A stretch of DNA of 64,000 bases from Neisseria subflava (GTDB taxonomy: Bacteria > Pseudomonadota > Gammaproteobacteria > Burkholderiales > Neisseriaceae): positions 186,001 through 250,000 of the forward strand of contig NZ_POXP01000003.1 in NCBI RefSeq assembly GCF_003044935.1. Direction: 5' to 3'. The translations under genes and the position numbers were made by a program. The notes beneath the pieces are model-generated. The model was given only the letters and a program-made list of their open reading frames with translations. It was not told where the DNA came from and ran no database searches. Of this stretch, positions 38,634 to 48,020 are shown piece after piece. Position 1 is the stretch's first letter. Every line of letters starts with the position of its first letter.

Positions 38634-38760
38634 AAAAAAAGGGGGTGGCACTCAGCCACACCCAAACACACACACATCAAGAGGAAAGAAAAATCATTTA
38701 ATAAGAGAGCTGGCTCTTATCGAGGAAACTGGAGGATTCGGGCATGGCCCTGAATCATTG
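38634..38760 (-). ncRNA. aniS: FNR-activated small RNA, AniS/FnrS-like
   Basis: About 126 bases predicted between a -10 box and an intrinsic terminator, both on the minus strand, with no coding frame. Folds visible: a 5' hairpin GATTC-GGGC/GCCC-GAATC with an ATG/CAT loop and one bulge (38735-38756), a middle hairpin ATAAGAG/CTCTTAT (38701-38720), a U-rich single-stranded stretch, and a terminator GTGGC/GCCAC extended by GGG/CCC (38642-38663) ending in seven U (38640-38634). AniS is the Hfq-dependent, FNR-induced small RNA of meningococcus (FnrS in gonococcus). Identity here rests on FNR control, size and a genomic setting I recall as similar, not on an alignment. Confidence 0.75.
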
Positions 38761-38766
38761 GAAGGC

Positions 38767-38807
38767 ATTATAAATGAAAATAGGATTGGGGTATTGACAC
38801 AGGTCAA
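38767..38807 (-). promoter_or_regulatory. FNR-dependent promoter of the small RNA
   Basis: On the minus strand TATAAT at 38772-38767 and an FNR-type box TTGAC-N4-GTCAA at 38807-38794, centred about 40-41 bases before the expected start at about 38760. This is the class II activation geometry. There is no good -35, as usual for FNR-dependent promoters. Confidence 0.75.
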
Positions 38808-38865
38808 TTCTGTTTTAATTTAGAAAATATATCTTCAAGATAGTGGAAATAAATTATAAATAAGC

Positions 38866-38917
38866 TAAGGCAATCAGGCCGTCTGAATAATCGGTTTCAG
38901 ACGGCCTGATTGCCTTA
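38866..38917. terminator. Extended DUS hairpin after the DUF442 gene
   Basis: A perfect 22-base stem, TAAGGCAATC plus AGGCCGTCTGAA (38866-38887) facing its complement (38896-38917). The pairing continues ten bases beyond the uptake sequence, the longest perfect stem in the window. Confidence 0.75.
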
Positions 38918-38947
38918 AGGGCTACTAGTTACTATATAAATTAGGTA

Positions 38948-39388
38948 TTAAGCCAAACCTTTATCTTTGGCTTCTTGCAGGCGGGCTTCAAAGTTGCTGA
39001 GGTTAACGCCTGCCTGTTCGGCTGCGGCAACCACTTCGGCTACGGATGCGCCGTGTTGCACTTGATGATAACCCCAAAGCAGGGAGCAACGTGTGCCGGT
39101 ACGGCAGAAGGCAAGGATAGGAGTCGGAGATTGTTGTAACAGATTTTGGAAGGCTGCAACATCGGCTGCGTTGATTTGAGGTGCGACAACGGGCTGGTGT
39201 GAGAATTGGTTGATACCGGCCTCTTTAAACCAGTTTTGCACTTCGGTAAAAGCCGGTTGGTTTTCTTCTTCGCCGTCCGGGCGGTTGCAGATGACGGTTT
39301 GGATGCCGAGACGTACGGCTTCTTGGACATCGGCTTCGGTCAGTTGGGGGGCGATATAGAGGGAGTCGGTCAGCTTGCGGATGGGCAT
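38948..39388 (-). CDS. DUF442 / TIGR01244-type phosphatase-like protein
   Basis: 146 residues. Family marks: LTDSLYIAPQLTEADVQEAVRLGIQTVICNRPDGEE at the N-terminus and the active-site loop AFCRTGTRCSLLWGY, a Cys-Arg loop related to protein tyrosine phosphatases. TIGR01244 proteins (Blh-like) are linked elsewhere to sulphide metabolism and biofilm; there is no such partner here. Not a beta-lactamase. The start follows AAAGGAAA. Confidence 0.85.
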   Translation of the reverse strand: MPIRKLTDSLYIAPQLTEADVQEAVRLGIQTVICNRPDGEEENQPAFTEVQNWFKEAGINQFSHQPVVAPQINAADVAAFQNLLQQSPTPILAFCRTGTRCSLLWGYHQVQHGASVAEVVAAAEQAGVNLSNFEARLQEAKDKGLA

Positions 39389-39466
39389 AGTTTTTCCTTT
39401 CTTTATATTGAATGGGTATGTTGATTTCAGACGGCCTGTGAAGTAGCAGGCCGTTTGAAGTTTTAT

Positions 39467-41218
39467 TTAATGATTGTACAACCAGTTTTCGAGTTTTTGG
39501 CGATCGGTAATGTGCAGCAGGGCGGTATTGGCTTCTGCTGCTTGGACTGTGATACTGGTCTCGCGCAACAAGCCTTGGCGGAAGAAATGGATGGTGGTGC
39601 GCGTGCCGATAGGCAGTTTGCTCCACTGCGTTGCAAGGTCGTTGCAGGCGTAGCCGCCCAAGGCGATGATTTTGTCTTGCGGGCAGAGTCCGGCATTTTC
39701 TGCGCTGCCGCCATTAAATACATGAGTCAGGACGGCATGGTCGCTGTTTTGTTTGAAACGTGCGCCCAAATCGTTGGCTGGGGCAACCGATTGGGGTTCG
39801 CTTGCAAATGCTCCGCCGTGTTGGCGGGGCAGGGGGATAAAGTCGAGTTTGACACCTACGCTTTGCAGGCATTCTGCGAGCGGAAGGTCTTCGGTGCTGT
39901 ATAAGGCCGTCTGAAAGAAGGTTTCTAAATCTAAACCGGTTATTTCTTGGCAACGGGTTTGCCAGTGTTTTTCGGGTATGCCTTGATGGGTATTACACCA
40001 GTCGCGATAGTGTTGCTGCATCACGCTGTCGAGGGTGTATTTGCCTTGGCTTTTTTCACGGATGATGAGGTCGAGGCAAAGTGCGGCCAGTGCGCCTTTT
40101 TGATAGTAGCTGACAATGGCGTTGGGGCTGTTTTCGTTTTGTTTGTAGAACTTGTCCCATGCGCTGAAACTGGATTGGGCAAGTGTTTGTTTCAGACGGC
40201 CTTGTGTCTGCTGGACGCGTGTGATGCTTTGGGCGAGCAGGGTAAGGTAGGCTTCGGGGCTGATGGTTTGGCTTCGGGCTAGAAAGAGGTCGTCGTAGTA
40301 GGAGGTAATGCCTTCAAATGCCCAAAGTTGCTCGGTGTAGTTTTCTTGGTCGAGGTTGTAAGGTGCGAATACGGCCGGTTTGATGGATTTGACGTTCCAT
40401 GCGTGGAAGTATTCGTGGGAGAAAAGGCCGAGCAATTCGGTATAGGCTTTGTCGGCCTCGCCCATATTATAGGGTGGCAGACTGTGGCGGTCAGCGAGTA
40501 GGGCGGTGCTGCTGATGTGTTCCAGTCCGCCGTAGAGGTTGTCGCCTAGATGCAGTAGGAAAAGGTATTCGGAAAACGGGGCAGGGGAGGGGAACATCGC
40601 CAACTCGGTTTCGCAGATTTTTTGAATATCGGCGAGGAAACGAGCGCGGTCAAAATCGGGATAGATGCCGCTTAATGCAATACGGTGGGGAATGCCTTGT
40701 GCTTCAAATTCGAGAAATTCGATGATGCCTGTTTCAACCGGGTGGTCGATAAGCTCGGCGTATGAGGCCGTCTGAAAAGTGGTTGCCGAGGTTTGGGGCA
40801 GGGTGGTGGCTATCTGCCATGTGTGCGGCAGGGTGGAAAATTCGATTTGATGTGGCCGGTGTTCTTGTCCGTGGACTTTTAAGAATAGACACGCGCCGTC
40901 GAAAAAGCCGCGCTCGGTGCTGAGGAACGAGCCGCGAACGGATAAGTCGAATGCGTAAACAGTGTAGTAAATTTCCCACGCTCCACTGAGGGCAGGGGTT
41001 TGCCAATGGTTTTTGCTGGTTTGTGTCAGTGGCTGGGCTTTGCCGTTGCAGCGCGCGCTGATGTGTGTGATGTGGCGGGCAAAGTCACGGATGAGGTAGC
41101 TGCCGGGAACCCAGTTGGGTAAGCTGATTTCTGTTTCTGAATCATTGGTTTGAGTGAATGATAAGGTGATGTGCCATTCATGAGACAGAAAGTTGGGAGT
41201 AATTTTGTAATTAATCAT
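39467..41218 (-). CDS. M61-family metallopeptidase with PDZ domain
   Basis: 583 residues. N-terminal M61 beta domain, then the zinc site HEYFH in LFSHEYFHAWNVKSIKP with the downstream Glu in LWAFEGITSYYDDL, as in glycyl aminopeptidases, and a C-terminal PDZ domain (about residues 480-560; GGSAENAGLCPQDKIIALGG). No signal peptide is evident, so it is probably cytoplasmic. Three DUS copies lie inside the gene. Substrate unknown. Confidence 0.88.
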   Translation of the reverse strand: MINYKITPNFLSHEWHITLSFTQTNDSETEISLPNWVPGSYLIRDFARHITHISARCNGKAQPLTQTSKNHWQTPALSGAWEIYYTVYAFDLSVRGSFLSTERGFFDGACLFLKVHGQEHRPHQIEFSTLPHTWQIATTLPQTSATTFQTASYAELIDHPVETGIIEFLEFEAQGIPHRIALSGIYPDFDRARFLADIQKICETELAMFPSPAPFSEYLFLLHLGDNLYGGLEHISSTALLADRHSLPPYNMGEADKAYTELLGLFSHEYFHAWNVKSIKPAVFAPYNLDQENYTEQLWAFEGITSYYDDLFLARSQTISPEAYLTLLAQSITRVQQTQGRLKQTLAQSSFSAWDKFYKQNENSPNAIVSYYQKGALAALCLDLIIREKSQGKYTLDSVMQQHYRDWCNTHQGIPEKHWQTRCQEITGLDLETFFQTALYSTEDLPLAECLQSVGVKLDFIPLPRQHGGAFASEPQSVAPANDLGARFKQNSDHAVLTHVFNGGSAENAGLCPQDKIIALGGYACNDLATQWSKLPIGTRTTIHFFRQGLLRETSITVQAAEANTALLHITDRQKLENWLYNH

Positions 41219-41424
41219 AGCTATTGGTTAATTTGCTAAAGTTTATTAAGAGGAAGGGGTTTTAAAGGGTAGGCTTAATCTATATCAATAAAACTGTACG
41301 AAAAAGGGGGCTTGAAAAAATGCTGTGCACGATTTATTGGATATGTTTAAATAATTTCTTGATTATAAAAGAAATGAGATTATGTCTCACTAAAGGTTTT
41401 ATGCAATATGGAATGTAATTTTGC

Positions 41425-41453
41425 TTGGCATGTTGTGGTGTCTATGTTAAATT
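41425..41453 (+). promoter_or_regulatory. Promoter of ccoNOQP
   Basis: TTGGCA (41425-41430), 17-base spacer, TAAATT (41448-41453); start near 41460 with a leader of about 90 bases. The remainder of the gap 41219-41424 is AT-rich; TTAAT-N4-ATCAA at 41275-41288 resembles an FNR box but is misplaced for this promoter. Confidence 0.5.
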
Positions 41454-41550
41454 TAGAAAAATTTGAGCCTTGGCCGTATTGCGCTTTTCGTAAATGCAGG
41501 GGTTAGGGTGAGATAAAAATTTTTTATACCCATAATTTATGGAGACTTCC

Positions 41551-42984
41551 ATGGACACACAAACTTATAACTACAAAGTGGTGCGCCAGTTCGCCATCAT
41601 GACTGTAGTTTGGGGTATTGTGGGCATGTTGGTCGGCGTTATCGTCGCTGCCCAGCTTTTTGCTCCTGCCCTCGATTTATCCAATATCGGACCTTGGTTC
41701 CACTTCGGCCGCCTGCGTCCTCTGCACACCAATGCGGTTATTTTTGCATTCGGCGGTTGCGGTTTGATCGGTACATCATACTACGTTGTTCAACGTACAT
41801 GTAATACCCGTCTGTTTGGCGGTTGGCTGCCTGCATTTACCTTCTGGGGTTGGCAGGCTGTTATCGTGGCTGCGGCCATCAGCTTGCCTATGGGTTACAC
41901 CCAAGGTAAAGAATACGCCGAATTGGAATGGCCTATCGACATTTTGATTACGCTGGTGTGGGTTGCCTACGCTATCGTATTCTTCGGTACGATTGCCAAA
42001 CGTAAAATCAAACATATTTACGTTGCCAACTGGTTCTACGGCGGCTTTATTTTGGCCGTTGCGCTGTTGCACATCGTCAATAATATCAGCATCCCTGCTG
42101 GTTTGATGAAATCTTATCCGGTTTACGCAGGTGCGATTGATGCGATGGTTCAATGGTGGTATGGCCACAATGCGGTGGGCTTTTTCCTGACAGCCGGCTT
42201 CTTGGGTATGATGTACTATTTCGTGCCTAAACAAGCGGGCCGTCCGATTTACTCTTACCGCTTGTCCGTTGTTCACTTCTGGGCTTTGATTTTCACTTAT
42301 ATGTGGGCAGGTTCTCACCACTTGCACTACACCGCATTGCCTGACTGGACTCAATCTTTGGGTATGGTATTGTCTTTGATTCTGTTTGCGCCTTCTTGGG
42401 GCGGTATGATCAACGGTATCATGACTCTGTCCGGCGCATGGGACAAACTGCGTACCGACCCGATTTTGAAATTCTTGATCGTTTCTCTGTCTTTCTACGG
42501 TATGTCTACCTTCGAAGGCCCGATGATGTCTATCAAAACCGTTAACGCTCTGAGCCACTACACCGACTGGACTGTTGCACACGTTCACGCCGGCGCATTG
42601 GGCTGGGTGGGCTTTGTAACCATCGGTTCCGTTTACTATATGATTCCCCGCTTGTTCGGCAAAAATGAAATGTACAGCACCAAATTGGTTGAGGCGCATT
42701 TCTGGATCGCGACCATCGGCGTGGTTCTGTATATCGCTGCAATGTGGATTGCCGGCGTAATGCAAGGTCTTATGTGGGGTTCTTTGAATGACGACGGCAC
42801 GCTGACTTATTCCTTCGTTGAATCCGTAAAACGTACCATGCCTTACTACATGATTCGTTTCACCGGCGGTCTTCTGTACCTGAGCGGTATGTGCATCATG
42901 GCATATAACGTTTACCGTACTGCTATCAGTGGTAAAGCAGTTGATGCTGAGATTCCTGCGGTTTCTCAAACTCAACACCACTAA
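41551..42984 (+). CDS. ccoN: cbb3-type cytochrome c oxidase subunit I
   Basis: 477 residues from ATG 41551, chosen for GGAG at 41542-41545; an ATG four codons earlier lies on that ribosome site. Twelve membrane helices with the haem and copper histidines visible ([58 protein letters not shown]). It is the catalytic subunit of the high-affinity oxidase used at low oxygen, the only terminal oxidase of pathogenic Neisseria. First gene of ccoNOQP. Confidence 0.97.
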   Translation: MDTQTYNYKVVRQFAIMTVVWGIVGMLVGVIVAAQLFAPALDLSNIGPWFHFGRLRPLHTNAVIFAFGGCGLIGTSYYVVQRTCNTRLFGGWLPAFTFWGWQAVIVAAAISLPMGYTQGKEYAELEWPIDILITLVWVAYAIVFFGTIAKRKIKHIYVANWFYGGFILAVALLHIVNNISIPAGLMKSYPVYAGAIDAMVQWWYGHNAVGFFLTAGFLGMMYYFVPKQAGRPIYSYRLSVVHFWALIFTYMWAGSHHLHYTALPDWTQSLGMVLSLILFAPSWGGMINGIMTLSGAWDKLRTDPILKFLIVSLSFYGMSTFEGPMMSIKTVNALSHYTDWTVAHVHAGALGWVGFVTIGSVYYMIPRLFGKNEMYSTKLVEAHFWIATIGVVLYIAAMWIAGVMQGLMWGSLNDDGTLTYSFVESVKRTMPYYMIRFTGGLLYLSGMCIMAYNVYRTAISGKAVDAEIPAVSQTQHH

Positions 42985-43008
42985 TGACAAGAAAGATAGG
43001 CTACCAAA

Positions 43009-43620
43009 ATGAAATTACAACAATTAGCTGAAGAAAAAGTCGGTGTACTGATTGTATTCACCCTGCTTGTAGTCAGCGTCGGCCTTCTAATTGAGGCTGT
43101 TCCGCTGTTCTTCACCAAGGCAGTTACCGAACCTGCACCCGGCGTGAAACCATATAACGCCCTGCAAGTGGCCGGTCGCGATATTTATGTGCGCGAAGGC
43201 TGCTACAACTGCCACTCTCAAATGATTCGTCCATTCCGTGCAGAAACTGAACGTTACGGTCATTACTCTGTTGCCGGTGAGTCTGTTTATGACCATCCGT
43301 TCCAATGGGGTTCTAAACGTACCGGTCCGGATTTGGCTCGTGTCGGCGGCCGTTATTCCGATGAATGGCACCGCATCCACCTGCTGAACCCGCGCGACGT
43401 TGTGCCGGAGTCCAATATGCCTGCATTCCCATGGCTCGCACGCAATAAAGTCGATGCCGAGGCAACTGTGGCGCATATGAAAGCCCTGCGTAAAGTGGGT
43501 ACACCTTACAGCGATGAAGAAATTGCCAAAGCACCTGAAATGCTGGCTAACAAATCAGAGCTGGACGCTGTTATCGCCTATCTGCAAGGCTTGGGCTTGG
43601 CATTGAAAAACGTAAGGTAA
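43009..43620 (+). CDS. ccoO: cbb3 oxidase monohaem cytochrome c subunit
   Basis: 203 residues: one N-terminal membrane anchor (about 13-35) and a cytochrome c domain with CYNCH at 65-69 and a Met ligand region NMPAFPWLA. It passes electrons from CcoP to the binuclear centre. Gap to ccoN 24 bases, to ccoQ four. Confidence 0.97.
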   Translation: MKLQQLAEEKVGVLIVFTLLVVSVGLLIEAVPLFFTKAVTEPAPGVKPYNALQVAGRDIYVREGCYNCHSQMIRPFRAETERYGHYSVAGESVYDHPFQWGSKRTGPDLARVGGRYSDEWHRIHLLNPRDVVPESNMPAFPWLARNKVDAEATVAHMKALRKVGTPYSDEEIAKAPEMLANKSELDAVIAYLQGLGLALKNVR

Positions 43621-43624
43621 CATC

Positions 43625-43822
43625 ATGGACGCTAACTGGGCTCGCTCGCTCTTTACTGTTTGGGTATTTATCAGCTTTATTTTAGTTCTCTATATTGTGT
43701 TCAATAGACGCAATAAGAAAAACTATGACGATGCTGCCAGCAGTATTTTCGATAATGACGAACAAAGGCCGTCTGAAAAGGACGATCAAGCTCAGTCAGT
43801 CCGTGATCACGGAGCAAAATAA
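43625..43822 (+). CDS. ccoQ: cbb3 oxidase small subunit CcoQ
   Basis: 65 residues with one membrane helix (about 8-26, LFTVWVFISFILVLYIVF), then a polar tail. Position between ccoO and ccoP and size define it. The tail encodes an in-frame AG-DUS at 43765-43777 (read QRPSEK), an uptake sequence built into a small essential-complex gene. The stop overlaps the ccoP start (TAATG). Confidence 0.9.
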   Translation: MDANWARSLFTVWVFISFILVLYIVFNRRNKKNYDDAASSIFDNDEQRPSEKDDQAQSVRDHGAK

Positions 43823-45168
43823 TGAACACAACATCCCAATTTACCAGTAGTTTCTGGAGTATATATATTGCCGTTATCGTCGTGCTCAGCTTCATCGGCC
43901 TGGCTTGGCTTCTGCTTTCGCAAAACGTTGTGAAACGCCCTAAAAAAGGCGAAGAAGTAAAAACCACAGGTCATGAGTGGGACGGCATTTCGGAGTACAA
44001 CAACCCTCTGCCACGTTGGTGGTTTTGGCTTTATGTCTGCACATGGCTGTTTGGCGTCGGCTACCTGATTATGTATCCAGGTATCGGCGATTACAAAGGC
44101 CTGTGGGGCTGGAGCAGCCATGGTCAATATGAAGAAGAAGTTGCCAAAGCCAATCAGCAATACGGTAAAGTGTATGCTAAATTTTCCAATATGCCGATTG
44201 AGAAAGTGGCTAAAGACCCTGAAGCCCGTGCTATTGCACAAAACCTTTTCAATACCTACTGTATCCAATGTCACGGCTCAGATGCCAAAGGCTCCAAAGG
44301 CTTCCCGAATTTGACCGACGACGATTGGTTGTGGGGTGGCGAACCTGAAAAAATTCAGGAAACCATTGAAAAAGGCCGTACTGCCTCTATGCCGGCATGG
44401 GGTCCTGCTTTGGGTGAAGAAGGCGTGAAAAACGTAACACAGTATGTTATGTCTCTTTCTAAACCTAAAGGCCAATATGACGAAGAACGTGCAGAACGCG
44501 GTAAAGTCCTGTTTAGCGGCCCACCTGCCAACTGTTTCACTTGTCACGGCGACAAAGGTCAAGGTATCCAAGGCCTCGGCCCGAATCTGACCGACGGTGT
44601 ATGGTTGTGGGGCGGTACTCAAAAAGCGATTGCCGAAACCATTACCAACGGCCGCAGCAGCCAAATGCCTGCTTGGGGTCACTTCCTCGACAAAGACAAG
44701 CTGCACATCATGACCGCTTATGTTTGGGGTTTGTCCAACAAAGACGGTAAAAAAGCTCCTGCTAAAAAAGACGAGCCTGCTCCGGTAGCTCAACCTGCCG
44801 ATGCTTCTGCTCCGGCGGCTGCTTCTGCTCCTGCTGCCGATAAAGCTGCTTCAGATGCTAAAGCTGCTCCAGCTGCTGAAGCCAAACCTGCTGAAAAAGC
44901 AGAAGCGGCTCCGGTTAAGGTAGACGGCAAAGCTGTTTTTGAAGCCAACTGTAAAACATGTCATGGCGGTATGATTCCGGGCGCACCTGTTGTCGGTAAA
45001 AAAGACGACTGGGCTCCTCGAATTAAGCAAGGTAAAGATACTTTGCACAAACACGCGCTTGAAGGTTTTAATTCAATGCCTGCCAAAGGCGGCAACAGCA
45101 GCTTGAGTGACGATGAGGTTAAAGCGGCTGTAGACTTTATGGCAAATGAGTCCGGTGCAAAATTCTAA
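43822..45168 (+). CDS. ccoP: cbb3 oxidase subunit III, three-haem form
   Basis: 448 residues. N-terminal membrane helix (about 11-33), a second hydrophobic segment (about 66-86), two cytochrome c domains with CIQCH (147-151) and CFTCH (238-242), an Ala/Pro/Lys linker (about 312-365), then a third cytochrome c domain with CKTCH (377-381). Ordinary CcoP has two haems. In gonococcus and commensal Neisseria the added domain donates electrons to the nitrite reductase AniA; N. meningitidis has lost it. The gene is intact here, so such a branch is likely retained although aniA is not in the window. Confidence 0.96.
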   Translation: MNTTSQFTSSFWSIYIAVIVVLSFIGLAWLLLSQNVVKRPKKGEEVKTTGHEWDGISEYNNPLPRWWFWLYVCTWLFGVGYLIMYPGIGDYKGLWGWSSHGQYEEEVAKANQQYGKVYAKFSNMPIEKVAKDPEARAIAQNLFNTYCIQCHGSDAKGSKGFPNLTDDDWLWGGEPEKIQETIEKGRTASMPAWGPALGEEGVKNVTQYVMSLSKPKGQYDEERAERGKVLFSGPPANCFTCHGDKGQGIQGLGPNLTDGVWLWGGTQKAIAETITNGRSSQMPAWGHFLDKDKLHIMTAYVWGLSNKDGKKAPAKKDEPAPVAQPADASAPAAASAPAADKAASDAKAAPAAEAKPAEKAEAAPVKVDGKAVFEANCKTCHGGMIPGAPVVGKKDDWAPRIKQGKDTLHKHALEGFNSMPAKGGNSSLSDDEVKAAVDFMANESGAKF

Positions 45169-45182
45169 TTTTGAGTCGGATT

Positions 45183-45218
45183 GAAAAAAGCGTACCTAAC
45201 AAGGTACGCTTTTTTATA
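45183..45218 (+). terminator. Terminator of ccoNOQP
   Basis: AAAAAAGCGTACC and GGTACGCTTTTTT with a short TAACAA loop; classic intrinsic terminator. Confidence 0.9.
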
Positions 45219-45263
45219 TTTGATAAAACCAATAAGAGAAGACATATCAAAGAGGTGAAATAT

Positions 45264-45297
45264 ATAAGGCCGTCTGAAACATTCAGACGGCCTTTGT
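45264..45297. terminator. Inverted DUS pair after ubiT
   Basis: AAGGCCGTCTGAA (45266-45278) and TTCAGACGGCCTT (45282-45294), T-rich after; serves the minus-strand ubi operon. Confidence 0.75.
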
Positions 45298-45318
45298 TCT
45301 TGGTTCAACCAAAATTAA

Positions 45319-45765
45319 TCAATCCAAAGTGGACGTACTGCGTTTCAGGAACCATTCGCTGAAAGGCCACTCGACGCTGTCGAGTAAGTTTTTGGTAATT
45401 AGCCCCAGTTCCGTATCGCCTTCGATTTGCAATTTACGGTTGAAAAATAAGGTGTCGGGATCTTCCTCGCGCATCATCATGCGCATGAAGTCTATACCGT
45501 TGGCGGCCAGCCTCAGATCGGGGGCGCCGCTGAAGTTGTCGTCCAGGAATTTTTCCGTATCGGCACTAAACCGCACTTTGATACCGGCATCCAAAACTTC
45601 GATTTCGAATTTTCTTCCGGCAAAAAGTTCCATATCGGCAGGCAGTAAACCTTTTTTCAGCATGGTATTCAATACGGAGACCAAAACAAAGCGTGGAGGT
45701 TTGCCGGGAAGTTTGGTACCGATTTTTGCCATCCATTTGGGTAATATGATTTCAGGCAGCGCCAT
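45319..45765 (-). CDS. ubiT: O2-independent ubiquinone synthesis factor UbiT (SCP2 domain)
   Basis: 148 residues with an SCP2 lipid-binding domain ([48 protein letters not shown]). UbiT (YhbT) carries lipophilic intermediates for ubiquinone synthesis without oxygen. It overlaps the ubiV end by 14 bases, so the three genes form one unit. In E. coli ubiT is transcribed divergently from ubiUV; here it is the third gene of the operon. Confidence 0.88.
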   Translation of the reverse strand: MALPEIILPKWMAKIGTKLPGKPPRFVLVSVLNTMLKKGLLPADMELFAGRKFEIEVLDAGIKVRFSADTEKFLDDNFSGAPDLRLAANGIDFMRMMMREEDPDTLFFNRKLQIEGDTELGLITKNLLDSVEWPFSEWFLKRSTSTLD

Positions 45766-46669
45766 AATATACCTCCTTCACGGTTTCAATACCGGGCTGA
45801 CCGCGCCAATAGCCGTCAACCAGTGTTCCGGTAGTCAGTCGTTCCAACTCGGGGCGGACATCTTCCCATGTGGCTTTTCCGTCCAATACATCGCGGTGAA
45901 TTTGGATAATTTCAGCCATGCTGTGCATTTGTGGCGACAGTCTGAGCATATTCACGCCGATTTTATTTAAGTCTTCATGGTGGGGCAGTAGGTTTTGGCA
46001 GCCGTAAGACATGGTTTGGATGCCGTTGATGGTAAGAAACGGCTGGCCTTCGCGCGTATTCATGGCCATACCGTGCTCGTGGTCGAGGCAGCGGAACTCG
46101 CAACTGTCTTTATTCAGATTGTAATGGCGGGCGGTAAAGCAACGTGATGAATAGGCGAGCGGCATTTTACCCCAAGCGAAGAGTTCGGTTTCAATGCCGT
46201 CTGAAGCCTTGATGATTTCGGCAACCTTATCGCGGCTCAGCTCGGACGGTGCAATCCAGCGGAATGCCCCTAATTTTCGGAATACGTCCAAAGTAGTTTC
46301 GTTGTAGATATTCAGGCTTGCACCGGCAACAAAAGGAATGCCGTGTTCGCGTGCCAATTTGACCGCCCCCATGTCGTTGGCTTCAACTTTAAACTTTCCC
46401 TGCTCCGTGATTTTGCGCAAGCGTTTCAGATCGGATTCGCTTTCGAGCAGGACTTGTGAAGAAAGAATAATCTCCTTACCGCTTTCCGCCAAGTCTTCAG
46501 CCAGTCCGAACCAGTCGGCAAAGCGCATTTTCTGACGGCGTGAGCAGACTACCTCACCCAAATAGACCGTATCCAACGGCGTATCCAGCATGGAAACGTA
46601 AAATTCCAGCAGGGCTTCTTTTTGCCAGAAAAATAAAATAGGGCCCAGCGACAATTTCAATGAATTCAT
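45752..46669 (-). CDS. ubiV: O2-independent ubiquinone hydroxylation protein UbiV (U32 family)
   Basis: 305 residues of the U32 peptidase-like family. The cysteines that hold a 4Fe-4S cluster in UbiV are in the [26 protein letters not shown] segment, with another near the N-terminus ([12 protein letters not shown]). With UbiU it hydroxylates ubiquinone precursors using prephenate instead of O2. It contains an AT-DUS near 46194. Ten bases separate it from ubiU. Confidence 0.9.
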   Translation of the reverse strand: MNSLKLSLGPILFFWQKEALLEFYVSMLDTPLDTVYLGEVVCSRRQKMRFADWFGLAEDLAESGKEIILSSQVLLESESDLKRLRKITEQGKFKVEANDMGAVKLAREHGIPFVAGASLNIYNETTLDVFRKLGAFRWIAPSELSRDKVAEIIKASDGIETELFAWGKMPLAYSSRCFTARHYNLNKDSCEFRCLDHEHGMAMNTREGQPFLTINGIQTMSYGCQNLLPHHEDLNKIGVNMLRLSPQMHSMAEIIQIHRDVLDGKATWEDVRPELERLTTGTLVDGYWRGQPGIETVKEVYYGAA

Positions 46670-46679
46670 TTTCTTCCCC

Positions 46680-47687
46680 TTATTTCCATGGGCGGTTGTA
46701 TGCGCCCAAAGTTGTCTGATGACCTTCCGAAACTTTGCTCAAGGCATTGTTCCAGGACGGATTGACTTTGAAATGCGACGGGTCGGCTGCAGCTGCATCC
46801 AGTGCTTGGCGCAGGGATTTGGTTACTTGCGCCGTATACATCGGACTGCGTTGGCGTCCCTCGATTTTGATGGCGGACACACCGATTTTGATGAGTTCGG
46901 GCAACATTTCCAAAACATTCAGGCTGGTCGGTTCTTCCAAAGCATAGTAAGTTTCATCATTGACTTCAAAGCGGCCTTTGCACAAGGTTGGATAACCTGC
47001 CGGTTCATTGGGTTTGTATTGGTCTATCAATACCTGGTTTAGACGTACGTTCATGCGGTCGGGCAGTTGTTCCCAGCGGACGGATTTTGCCGGAGAGCAG
47101 ACCCCTTGCATATTGGGCGATTCGCCTGTTGCATAGCTCGACAAGATGCAACGGCCTTCCACCATCACACACAAACTGCCGAAACCAAAGACTTCAATTT
47201 CCACATCAGTATTGTCAATCACATGTTTGACCTGATCGATGGTCAGTACGCGCGGCAAAACGGCACGACGGATGCCGAACAGCTCTTTCATCATATTGAT
47301 GGCTTCGTAATTGGTGGCCGAACCTTGTACCGACATATGCAGGCGTAAATTCGGATGTTTGTCTGCCGCATACGCCATGATGGCGGGGTCGGCAACAATA
47401 ATCGCATCGGCACCCAAATCCGCCGCCGTATCCACAGCAGCGTGCCAACGCTCCACTTGGCCAGCTTGTGCGAATGTATTGATGGCCATCAGTACATTGC
47501 GCCCGCGCGCATGGGCGTAAGCTACGCCTTCCCGCGCAGATTTCATATCGAAATTCAGTCCCGGAAAGTTTCGTGCATTGGTCGCATCTTTCAAACCCAT
47601 GTAAACCGTGTCCGCACCGTTGTCCACAGCGGTTTTCAGTGCAGGCAGGTTGCCGGCGGGGCAGACCAATTCTGGAATTTTCTGCAT
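46680..47687 (-). CDS. ubiU: O2-independent ubiquinone hydroxylation protein UbiU (U32 family)
   Basis: 335 residues; U32 family. Begins [30 protein letters not shown], typical of UbiU/YhbU, with cluster cysteines in [25 protein letters not shown] and YPTLCKGRF. First gene of ubiUVT, read from an apparent FNR-controlled promoter. Convergent with cco, so both sides of a low-oxygen electron chain (oxidase and quinone supply) sit together. Confidence 0.92.
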   Translation of the reverse strand: MQKIPELVCPAGNLPALKTAVDNGADTVYMGLKDATNARNFPGLNFDMKSAREGVAYAHARGRNVLMAINTFAQAGQVERWHAAVDTAADLGADAIIVADPAIMAYAADKHPNLRLHMSVQGSATNYEAINMMKELFGIRRAVLPRVLTIDQVKHVIDNTDVEIEVFGFGSLCVMVEGRCILSSYATGESPNMQGVCSPAKSVRWEQLPDRMNVRLNQVLIDQYKPNEPAGYPTLCKGRFEVNDETYYALEEPTSLNVLEMLPELIKIGVSAIKIEGRQRSPMYTAQVTKSLRQALDAAAADPSHFKVNPSWNNALSKVSEGHQTTLGAYNRPWK

Positions 47688-47751
47688 TTTGTGTTCCTCA
47701 TCTTGATGATAACCTCTATCGGGTTAATCAATATTTTGTAGAATTCCGGAT

Positions 47752-47793
47752 ATTTTATGGATTAATAACACAAGATATGCTGATTTAAATCAA
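47752..47793 (-). promoter_or_regulatory. FNR-dependent promoter of ubiUVT
   Basis: On the minus strand TTGAT-TTAA-ATCAG (47793-47780; nine of ten FNR consensus bases), 22 bases, then TAAAAT (47757-47752). The box is centred 41.5 bases before the expected start near 47745, exactly class II geometry. Leader about 58 bases. Confidence 0.75.
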
Positions 47794-47963
47794 ATCGAAA
47801 AATTCAGGTTGACGTAGGCATATTGTTTACAAAATCTTAACAGACGTTGTTTTTTATATATTTCATGTGCTTAAAAATTTTGATGACGAATTTTGTTTCA
47901 AAATCGGCTTATGTTTTTAACTATCGCATTTATTAATTTTTACAATAATAACGATAGAAAAAT

Positions 47964-48006
47964 GAAAAAGGCCGTCTGAAAATCTGGTTTCAGACGGCCT
48001 TTTATT
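47964..48006. terminator. Inverted DUS pair between ubiU and DUF2238 gene
   Basis: AAAAAGGCCGTCTGAAA (47966-47982) and TTTCAGACGGCCTTTTA (47988-48004). The segment 47800-47960 upstream is AT-rich and holds no gene. Confidence 0.7.
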
Positions 48007-48020
48007 TTAAAGAAATATAT

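Noticed and set aside
41275-41288. FNR-like box TTAAT-N4-ATCAA before ccoN
   Set aside because: It is about 180 bases upstream of the predicted cco start and has no -10 at the right distance on either strand; half-site matches are common in AT-rich DNA.
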